The translations under genes were made by a program, and so were the position numbers. Shown piece by piece: positions 6,535 through 12,689 of a DNA stretch of 16,119 bases. The stretch spans positions 1 through 16,119 of the forward strand of contig JAIPIO010000055.1 in assembly GCA_021734595.1 (NCBI GenBank). The letters are read 5' to 3'. The notes beneath the pieces were generated by a model. The model did no database searches, was not told the origin of the DNA, and worked only from the letters and a program-made list of their open reading frames with translations. Each line of letters starts with the position of its first letter. Position 1 is the stretch's first letter. This DNA comes from Kiritimatiellales bacterium. GTDB lineage: Bacteria > Verrucomicrobiota > Kiritimatiellia > Kiritimatiellales > Pontiellaceae.

Positions 6535-7119
6535 ATGCCGAGAAAAATCAACCTGACGGAAAAGATCGGGCAGCTGCGCGCCTTCTACGAGCAGGAGGGG
6601 CGCGCGCCGAGCTACGCCGAGATGGCGGAGCTGTTTGGTTATCGCTCCAAAAACGCGGTCTACGGCCCCGTACAGAAACTGCTTGAATACGGCTACATGG
6701 AAAAGAGCCGCAACGGGCGTTTGGTGCTCACCACCAAGGTGACCGGCTCGATCAAGCTGCTGGGCACGGTACAGGCGGGGTTCCCCTCGCCCGCCGAGGA
6801 AGAACTGGCGGATACCATCAACCTTGATGAATTCCTGGTTGCCCGCCCGGAAGCAACCTATCTGCTGACCGTCAGCGGCGACTCGATGATCGATGCCGGA
6901 ATCCATCCCGGCGATATTGTACTGGTGGAAAAAGGCGGCGTACCGAAAAAAAACGATATTGTCATCGCACAGGTCGACGGTGAATGGACCATGAAATATT
7001 TCGGCAAGGACCGCACCGGCGTCTACCTCGACCCTGCCAACGCCAACTATAGCCGCATCCGCCCCGAGCGCTCGCTGGCCATCGGCGGCATCGTGAAGGC
7101 AGTTGTGCGAAAATATTAG
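6535..7119 (+). CDS. lexA: LexA-family SOS repressor
   Basis: Self-cleaving transcriptional repressor of the DNA-damage (SOS) response. The N-terminal winged helix-turn-helix (about 5-65) reads IGQLRAFYEQEGRAPSYAEM, then AELFGYRSKNAVYGPVQKL, the usual LexA DNA-binding layout. The S24 peptidase domain follows. It has the Ala81-Gly82 cleavage bond in VQAGFPSP, the nucleophile Ser117 in SGDSM and the general base Lys154 in EWTMKYF. All three elements needed for RecA*-stimulated autocleavage are therefore present. At 194 residues it is of normal length. A GGGG stretch 7 nt before the ATG can serve as a weak ribosome site. The polymerase gene starts 9 bp after its TAG stop, so the two form an operon under the dyad at 6481-6500. 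Confidence 0.93.
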   Translation: MPRKINLTEKIGQLRAFYEQEGRAPSYAEMAELFGYRSKNAVYGPVQKLLEYGYMEKSRNGRLVLTTKVTGSIKLLGTVQAGFPSPAEEELADTINLDEFLVARPEATYLLTVSGDSMIDAGIHPGDIVLVEKGGVPKKNDIVIAQVDGEWTMKYFGKDRTGVYLDPANANYSRIRPERSLAIGGIVKAVVRKY

Positions 7120-7128
7120 TGGGCTTTC

Positions 7129-8442
7129 ATGGAAATAAACAACAAGCCCATCATGCTGGCCTCGTTTCCGCAGGCAATTCTGCATGTGGATGGAGACGCG
7201 TTTTTCACGTCGGTGGAACAGTCGCTCCACCCGGAGCTGAAGGGGCGCCCGGTGGTCAGCGGCAAGGAACGCGGGATCATCGCCTGTGCCAGCTACGAGG
7301 CCAAGGCGCTGGGCATCAAGCGCGGCATCGGCCTGTGGGAGGCGCGCAAGAAATGCCCGGATCTCGTCGTGCTGCCGAGCGACTACGAAAGCTACAGCCT
7401 CTACTCCAAACGCATGTTCGAGATCATGCGGCGCTACACGCCCATGGTCGAAGAGTATTCCATCGACGAAGGCTTTGCCGACATCACTGGCATGCGGCGC
7501 GTTTTCAGGATGTCGTACAAACAGATTGCCGCCAAGCTGCAGCGCGAAATAGAGCAGGAACTCGATCTGACGGTTTCGGTCGGGCTGAGCCTCTCCAAAA
7601 GCCTCTGCAAGATCGCCTCCGACTACCGCAAGCCGAACGGCATCACCGCCGTGCAGGGCAAGCACATCCACCTGTTCCTTCAGCGTATTCCGCTCAACGA
7701 AGTCTGGGGCTTCGGCCCCAACACCGTCCAGTTGTTGCAGAAACACGGGCTGGAAAACGCCTACGACTTTATCCAGCGCCCGGAAAAATGGGCGGGCAAA
7801 CTGCTGGGCAAGCCGGGACGCGAAATCTGGCACGAGCTGCGCGGCGTCAACCTGCTGCCCGTTACCGCCGAGGTAAAACCGGCCAACATTTCCATCGGCA
7901 AGGGCAAAACCTTCACCTCGCCCTCGTCCGACAAGGATTTCATCTATGCCAAGCTGGTGCGCAATGTGGAGTCGGCCTTCATCAAGCTACGGCGGCACCA
8001 ACAGCGCACCCGGGAACTGTCGGTCTCGCTACGCTTCAAGGACTATCGCCAGTACGGACTGAGCGCCAAACTTAACCGGGCCACCGACTCCACACAGGAG
8101 GTGCTGCCGGTGGTGCGCGAGCTGTTCGAAAAACTCTACCTGCCGAACCACGAATACCGCACCACGCAAATCGTGCTCACCCGTCTGGAATCATCGCAAG
8201 ATACCCAGTTCGACCTGTTCGAGGAGCGGCTGCGGGTCGATAAACTCGAGCACATCGCAAAAACCGTCGACCGCATCAACGCCCGCTTCGGGAAACACAA
8301 GGTCGGTTCCGCGGCCGCGCTCGGTATCAGGGACGCTCCCGCCAACGACCGCACCGAGCTACCGTGGCGAAAAATGACCCTGCTTCCCGGCGAAACCGCC
8401 CGGCGCCGCCTCCGCATCCCACTGCTGGATATCAAGGTCTGA
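7129..8442 (+). CDS. dinB: Y-family (DinB/UmuC) translesion DNA polymerase
   Basis: Error-prone DNA polymerase that copies past damaged template bases. The palm carries HVDGDAFFTSVEQ (19-31) with metal ligand Asp21, and EEYSIDEGFADI (108-119) with Asp113 and Glu114, the SIDE catalytic signature. VSVGLSLSKSLCKIASDYRKP is the classic motif before the thumb. GFGPNTVQLLQKHGL is the helix-hairpin-helix in the thumb, and the little-finger domain runs to about 350. QFDLF at 360-364 fits the beta-clamp binding pentapeptide QLxLF, implying tethering to the sliding clamp. The 437-residue length is on the long side for DinB (about 350) and nearer UmuC (about 420). The cassette lexA-then-polymerase matches SOS mutagenesis operons in several phyla. 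Whether it is Pol IV or UmuC-like cannot be settled by eye; dinB is used loosely. Confidence 0.92.
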   Translation: MEINNKPIMLASFPQAILHVDGDAFFTSVEQSLHPELKGRPVVSGKERGIIACASYEAKALGIKRGIGLWEARKKCPDLVVLPSDYESYSLYSKRMFEIMRRYTPMVEEYSIDEGFADITGMRRVFRMSYKQIAAKLQREIEQELDLTVSVGLSLSKSLCKIASDYRKPNGITAVQGKHIHLFLQRIPLNEVWGFGPNTVQLLQKHGLENAYDFIQRPEKWAGKLLGKPGREIWHELRGVNLLPVTAEVKPANISIGKGKTFTSPSSDKDFIYAKLVRNVESAFIKLRRHQQRTRELSVSLRFKDYRQYGLSAKLNRATDSTQEVLPVVRELFEKLYLPNHEYRTTQIVLTRLESSQDTQFDLFEERLRVDKLEHIAKTVDRINARFGKHKVGSAAALGIRDAPANDRTELPWRKMTLLPGETARRRLRIPLLDIKV

Positions 8443-8480
8443 TTTCCAACCATTGGAAAGCAGTTTCCAATGGTTGGAAA
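8443..8480. repeat. Palindrome copies 13 and 14, forming a perfect 17-bp inverted repeat
   Basis: TTTCCAACCATTGGAAA (8443-8459) and TTTCCAATGGTTGGAAA (8464-8480) are exact reverse complements around GCAG. The RNA could form a 17-bp stem with a 4-nt loop straight after the polymerase stop codon (TGA 8440-8442). There is no T-run. Confidence 0.88.
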
Positions 8481-8495
8481 ACGCGACAGGAAAAC

Positions 8496-8510
8496 TTCCA
8501 ATGGCTGGAA
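8496..8510. repeat. Palindrome copy 15, third in the post-polymerase cluster
   Basis: TTCCAA-TGG-CTGGAA, one arm mismatch. Centre 31 bp (2.95 turns) from copy 14. Confidence 0.8.
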
Positions 8511-8608
8511 AAACCGGCTAAGCTGGCTTCCAGCGTGTCAGGGCATAGTCCGTCGTTCAACGGGCGGAGACCGATTTTTGGAACACGATATTTACCGGAG
8601 GCGGAGTT

Positions 8609-11194
8609 ATGAAAATCTATCGCGGCGGAACCAAATGGCTTGTTCTCTTCTTAACGTGCCTCTCCATCAATGCGTTTTCGACCGACTTCAAAGCATACCG
8701 CAAACTGGCGCTCAGGAAACGGGACCAGGCAAAACTGAAAATCTCGAATCTGCCGCAGGATGAGTCGCTGGCGGTGCTGCACAATTTTCTGGAGGCCCCG
8801 GAAAAAAACCTGCGCATGATGGCCGCGCAGATTGCGAAAAACGAATATGAAACCGCGTTGATCGGCGATATCGAAAAGGCGCGGGAAAAAGAGGAGACGG
8901 AGGGCATTGCCAAGGCGATGGACTCGGCTCTTGAGCGGCTGCGCGCCTATCAGAAAATTGAGCTGCCGGCGAAGGAACTGGCCGCGCTGCGTTCGTCTGA
9001 CAAAAGCGCCCCGGAGGAGGCTAAAAACAACGGTTCGGCAGATAATGGCGTCGGCCCGGCGAGTGTTACGCTGAATGTCAGGAATTGGCGGGGCGACGGT
9101 GTCGGGCGCGCCAAGGTTTTCGCCTATTCGCGCAAATACGGCATACGGGTGCCTGCCCGGGCGGATGCGTTTGCCCAGACGAACCAGCAGGGATTGACCG
9201 GGTTGCCGCTGACCCTCGGAACGTGGACCATTGTCGCCTTCAGCCAACCCGCCTACCAAAACAACCACAAGGGCCGCGCGGTGTTCCTCATCAAAGAGGT
9301 AACCGTCGACAAGCCGAAGATGCGCATCTCCATACGCCCGGATTCGGAGATCAAGCTGTCATTCAAGGACGGGCTGGACGCCGAGGAAATCCATGCCATC
9401 GACCCGGCCATGGCCCATTCGGTCAAATTTCCATCGCTCGGCGGAAGCGCCAAAGGGCGCTTCACCCTGGAAACCGGCAAAGACGTCAAAATTGCGCTGC
9501 TCGGTGCCGACACGGAACCGGGCAAGACCTGGACGTTTTTCACGAAGGAAGTCCGTGCACCGGCATCATGGACCATTGAGCCGCAGGGCACATTGGTTAC
9601 CTTCAACGGTCCGAAGCTGCTGCCGCGGATCAAGTCGGCGAACGTCTCCGTTTCACAGTATGCGCACAGCGCCACGCCGCTCTCGTTCACCGTTCAGCCC
9701 GGCGAGCGGATGCTGTTACCCCCCGGAACCACGGAAATCGACTACGCGGTCGATGCCGACCTCGGTCGGCTGGTCTACGGACCGATGCCGTACGAACTGA
9801 AGGATAAAGCCAAGCTGTCGCTGGCACTCGATTCGCCAACAGAAGCGGAGGTTAACCACGATTTTTTCCGTGACTATGCAGGTCGGAAAAAAGTGCTGGC
9901 GGCATGCGTCACGGCCCGCGATGCCAACGGCCACCTTTTAACGGGTCTGCAGGGCGCGAATAAGCGCGCGATGGCCTTCACCTACCGGACGTTCCGCGGC
10001 AACAGGCTGATGGCGGAATCCGAAAATGAAAAGCGAAGCCTCTCCTGCATTGTCGGGGAGGGTTTTGACCAAGGCATCATGCCGGAACTGTCCTACGAAA
10101 TCACCGCCGACCTCGGTCCCGGTGTTCCGAAAAAAATGAAGGCATCGGAATATGCCAAGGTGGACACGGAACACTTCACACTCTATGGACCATCGCTGGC
10201 CACGGCCCGGCTTGAAGCGCTTGGGAAATCAACCGAAAAGGTGCGTGACGTCATCCAGGCGCTGCGGGAAAGCCCGCCGGGCTGGGAGCACAAGGACGTT
10301 TTGATCAAGGTCACCCTACCGCCCACGGTCGGGGCCTCGGCGGGCGGACGCGGCATCAATGCCCGCCTCGCTGGATTGGTTAAACAGCGTTGGCTGGGAT
10401 TCGACAGCATGGGTGCATTTCCCCACGAAATGCTGCATCTGTTCAAGTTCGGCCACGACGACTACATGGGCGTCTGGCAGGTTGCCACGCAGAATCTCAT
10501 GGCGCGGGATTATGGCAGTGACGCGGTCTATTTTCCGAATATGAAAGAGCAGCAGGCAATTAACGCTTTTCTGCGTGGCGAAAACGGGGAACACGGCAAC
10601 GCGGTTCCCTGGCTGATCTATGCCCGGTACGGCTTGGCGCCGTTCCGGTTTTACCAGAATGTGGAAAAGCGGTGGAAACCGGCATTGCAGACCTTGGAAA
10701 TCAACGACGACGAAACCTGCTGTGCCATTTTCAGCGAGGCGACCGGGGAAGACGTGAAACCGCTCTATGAACTGACGGGAAGTTCCATTCGCAACGATGT
10801 ACTCGATCAAGCCAAAGCAATCATTGCCGGACTGGACGGAGGAACCGCACCGGCCATACTGGCGACAGACAACAAGAAACCGCAGAGCCCCGAGGCCAAA
10901 CAACTCAACAAAGCCCTCGGCATTGCAAACCGGATGCCCCCCGGAAAAGCGCTGGCAAACCTGAGCCGCGTTCAGCCGCTGGTGGACAAAATTCCCGTCA
11001 ACCGCGACCGCGTGCGCTTTGAGATGCGCTTTGCCTTGGCCTACGATGCCATCAAAGCGGAAAAGGAGATGTTCGAATCCCTGCGCCGGGCGCAGCGCGC
11101 GGCCATCACCGTCAACCAAGCCTACTTCGAAAAAGTCCGCAACCTCTCCGTCAACGTCATCACCGGACAACCCGCCGTTCTTGGCCATCTATGA
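8609..11194 (+). CDS. Secreted protein with HExxH zinc-metallopeptidase motif and carboxypeptidase-regulatory-like domain
   Basis: An 861-residue exported protein of unrecognised family. Residues 1-24 form a signal peptide (basic start, WLVLFLTCLSINA core, cleavage near AFS). A charged helical segment (about 28-130) is followed by a disordered linker. A beta-sandwich resembling carboxypeptidase-regulatory domains comes next (about 150-240; VTLNVRNWRGDGVGRAKVFA). The likely catalytic site is FPHEMLHLFKFGHDD, with His606, Glu607 and His610 (HExxH) and a third His at 616. After it, NAVPWLIYARYG and IFSEATGEDVKPLYE recall the helical part of M60-like and other gluzincin peptidases. The C-terminus is helical. 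GGAGG at 8597-8601, 7 nt before the ATG, supports the start. It is probably a cell-surface or periplasmic protease; substrate unknown. Peptidase activity is inferred only from the motif. Confidence 0.8.
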   Translation: MKIYRGGTKWLVLFLTCLSINAFSTDFKAYRKLALRKRDQAKLKISNLPQDESLAVLHNFLEAPEKNLRMMAAQIAKNEYETALIGDIEKAREKEETEGIAKAMDSALERLRAYQKIELPAKELAALRSSDKSAPEEAKNNGSADNGVGPASVTLNVRNWRGDGVGRAKVFAYSRKYGIRVPARADAFAQTNQQGLTGLPLTLGTWTIVAFSQPAYQNNHKGRAVFLIKEVTVDKPKMRISIRPDSEIKLSFKDGLDAEEIHAIDPAMAHSVKFPSLGGSAKGRFTLETGKDVKIALLGADTEPGKTWTFFTKEVRAPASWTIEPQGTLVTFNGPKLLPRIKSANVSVSQYAHSATPLSFTVQPGERMLLPPGTTEIDYAVDADLGRLVYGPMPYELKDKAKLSLALDSPTEAEVNHDFFRDYAGRKKVLAACVTARDANGHLLTGLQGANKRAMAFTYRTFRGNRLMAESENEKRSLSCIVGEGFDQGIMPELSYEITADLGPGVPKKMKASEYAKVDTEHFTLYGPSLATARLEALGKSTEKVRDVIQALRESPPGWEHKDVLIKVTLPPTVGASAGGRGINARLAGLVKQRWLGFDSMGAFPHEMLHLFKFGHDDYMGVWQVATQNLMARDYGSDAVYFPNMKEQQAINAFLRGENGEHGNAVPWLIYARYGLAPFRFYQNVEKRWKPALQTLEINDDETCCAIFSEATGEDVKPLYELTGSSIRNDVLDQAKAIIAGLDGGTAPAILATDNKKPQSPEAKQLNKALGIANRMPPGKALANLSRVQPLVDKIPVNRDRVRFEMRFALAYDAIKAEKEMFESLRRAQRAAITVNQAYFEKVRNLSVNVITGQPAVLGHL

Positions 11195-11196
11195 TT

Positions 11197-11211
11197 TTCC
11201 AATCATTGGAG
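11197..11211. repeat. Palindrome copy 16, after the peptidase-like gene
   Basis: TTCCAA-TCA-TTGGAG, one arm mismatch, 2 nt after the TGA stop at 11192-11194. Confidence 0.75.
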
Positions 11212-11303
11212 CTTCTTGCCGCGAAGCATAATTTTCGACAGAAAATAGTGCCGACGGCACGGTTCAAACCCTTTCCTTCAGCCGATAAATCATTTATTTC
11301 CAC

Positions 11304-11403
11304 TCTCCGTCCGTCAGCCGACGGACTTTGAGTGAACTACATAGGAAGTTCACCACGAAGCCTCTTGTAGTTCCATCGGAGTCCGTCAACCGACGGACGG
11401 AGA
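11304..11403. repeat. REP/BIME-like element: two hairpins in inverted orientation
   Basis: The left end has GTCCGTC-AGCC-GACGGAC (7-bp stem, 4-nt loop, 11309-11326). The right end has GTCCGTC-AACC-GACGGAC (11381-11398). Including the flanking TCTCC/GGAGA, the two 23-bp ends (11304-11326 and 11381-11403) are inverted copies differing at 3 positions, and these lie in the hairpin loops. The spacer contains a second nested dyad, GAACTACA (about 11334-11341) with TGTAGTTC (about 11366-11373). This is the layout of a bacterial interspersed mosaic element or a small MITE. No transposase or RAYT gene is in the window. Confidence 0.65.
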
Positions 11404-11466
11404 TGGTTTTCCTGAAATTCCCTGCCCGCTTTGGCTCGTTTCGCAAGAAGCTCATTGGAGAAAAAT

Positions 11467-11481
11467 TTCCAATAGTTGGAT
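11467..11481. repeat. Palindrome copy 17, intergenic
   Basis: TTCCAA-TAG-TTGGAT, one arm mismatch, 63 bp after the BIME-like element. Confidence 0.7.
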
Positions 11482-11642
11482 TGGTCCTGCCGGCCTTCCG
11501 CGGGACCGCCGCGAAAAACGTGCTTAATATTATCGCTTTAGATGTATTATATTTATGCAAGATACTGCTGTTCAACCTTTAATGACGGAGGTATAACCGA
11601 GGCGTCGGAACAAGTAGAATAACATGGAGCTAACGCCTGCAC

Positions 11643-12632
11643 ATGCGGGCAGAAACGGGGGATGTCATGACTAGGGGAACTGTCCATACCACGCTGCTGA
11701 TCGCAGCCCTTTCCATTGCAGCTACCATCAACCTGCAGGCCGCGCCATCGCTGCCCATCACCAAAGGACCGGTAACGTCCGGCATCACCGCCTTCACGGG
11801 GCCCAACATGGATCCAACCGCCGCCCAGGGACAATGGTTCACCAACCTGTCTGATGGCATCGAGGAATACCGCCCCTACGAGTTCCACGACAATACTGCA
11901 GACAATGGCGGGGGCTCTTACTCCGTCTCTGCCATCTCTGGCTTCGTAGTTAACGGCTCCGTCCTGAATACAAACGGAGTTCCTTTCAGCTACGGCGATC
12001 CCATTGCATCGTTCAAAATCGAGGCCACCATCTACAACGACACCGATACAGCCTCCGGGGACGCCTCGGATTCCAGCAACCAACACGAAGAATACCGGCA
12101 GGGCATGGCGGATACAGACTTCTATGTCGGAACACTGGTCAACACCAAGTTGACGGCGGAGTTTGCCGTTGCGAACACCAACCTGCTGCCGCAGGCTTTC
12201 ATCCCGCCCTACTACGACCACGCCCCGTATATCATCGCCGAAGACGAAGACCAGTTGGCCTGGTATTGCTGGAACGAACAGTACCAGGAAGGTGAAACCG
12301 GCAACTATTATGTCCCCACTTGGGACTTCGGCAATATTCCTACCGGCAGCAGTTTCACACGAACGCTGAGTTTCACGGTCGATCCGCCGATGCCCTCGTC
12401 CGACCCGCGTTATGAACACATCCATGCTTCGGAATCGGACGGCACCGACCTGTTCGCCAACCGCACCACCTCGCTCAAGATCAGCACATGGATCGAAAAC
12501 CTCGAGGGCGATAACTGGATGCCCTATCCCGAAGAACCACTCCGAGGTTCCGACGTCTCGGTCTTCCACGAAGGTCTGCCCGACGAGGACATGGACTACG
12601 GCGACGCGCCCGACCCGGGCTATCCCACATAG
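11643..12632 (+). CDS. N-terminal part of a secreted GEVED-repeat protein, ended by an in-frame TAG
   Basis: Residues 1-329 of what looks like one 1,461-codon gene. The ATG at 11667 is the better start: it gives MTRGTVHTTLLIAALSIAAT, a clean signal peptide cleaved near LQA-AP, with GGGGG 5 nt upstream. The ATG at 11643 would add eight residues and has GGAG 13 nt before it. The exported part is a beta-rich, acidic domain of no family I recognise. It ends in DYGDAPDPGYPT (from 12594), the first half of a GEVED repeat unit. The TAG at 12630-12632 then stops it in mid-repeat. The sequence after the TAG continues the same repeat in the same frame. As translated it is a truncated exported protein. 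Confidence 0.8.
   Translation: MRAETGDVMTRGTVHTTLLIAALSIAATINLQAAPSLPITKGPVTSGITAFTGPNMDPTAAQGQWFTNLSDGIEEYRPYEFHDNTADNGGGSYSVSAISGFVVNGSVLNTNGVPFSYGDPIASFKIEATIYNDTDTASGDASDSSNQHEEYRQGMADTDFYVGTLVNTKLTAEFAVANTNLLPQAFIPPYYDHAPYIIAEDEDQLAWYCWNEQYQEGETGNYYVPTWDFGNIPTGSSFTRTLSFTVDPPMPSSDPRYEHIHASESDGTDLFANRTTSLKISTWIENLEGDNWMPYPEEPLRGSDVSVFHEGLPDEDMDYGDAPDPGYPT
12630..12632 (+). other. In-frame amber stop inside the first GEVED repeat
   Basis: The same unit elsewhere reads DWGDAPDQPYPTLN and DWGDAPDPAYPTLS, with Leu after YPT. Here the Leu position is TAG, one base from TTG. The repeat continues after it without a shift: FGNDGARHPYTPG, then VDAEPDGQPDA. TAG is the ordinary stop of other genes in this window (lexA, the HicB-like gene, the RHH gene and this gene's own end), so the organism does not generally read it as an amino acid. 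Confidence 0.85.
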
Positions 12633-12689
12633 TTCGGCAACGATGGCGCGCGACATCCTTACACGCCAGGCTTCTGCCTCGGGGCAAAC

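Larger units (their letters stand above)
11195..11642. other. Gene-poor 448-bp gap rich in palindromes
   Basis: I see no convincing gene. In order it holds a palindrome just after the upstream stop (11197-11211), two small hairpins (ATTTTC-GACA-GAAAAT at 11231-11246 and GTGCC-GAC-GGCAC at 11248-11260), the BIME-like element (11304-11403) and another palindrome copy (11467-11481). An AT-rich stretch at 11521-11575 with TATTAT at 11545-11550 could hold the promoter of the next gene, but no matching -35 is clear. GGAGGT at 11587-11592 is not followed by a start codon. Confidence 0.45.

Noticed and set aside
6499..7833. 444-residue open frame on the - strand opposite lexA and the polymerase
   Set aside because: It is antisense to two clear protein families with full catalytic motifs, and its own translation shows no domain; it reflects the codon bias of the + strand genes.
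7119..8075. 318-residue + strand frame overlapping the polymerase
   Set aside because: Arg/Gly/His-rich translation typical of a shifted frame of a GC-rich gene; the polymerase frame carries the real motifs.
8443..8510. CRISPR array
   Set aside because: Three short palindromes have spacers of 6 and 16 bp, not uniform 30-40 bp, and no cas gene is nearby.
11294..11582. Possible 84- to 93-residue proteins on either strand of the gap
   Set aside because: Both run through the BIME-like hairpins and a palindrome copy, lack a ribosome site and show no domain.
12630..12632. General recoding of TAG as an amino acid
   Set aside because: At least four other genes here end in TAG at the expected family length, so TAG is a normal stop in this organism.
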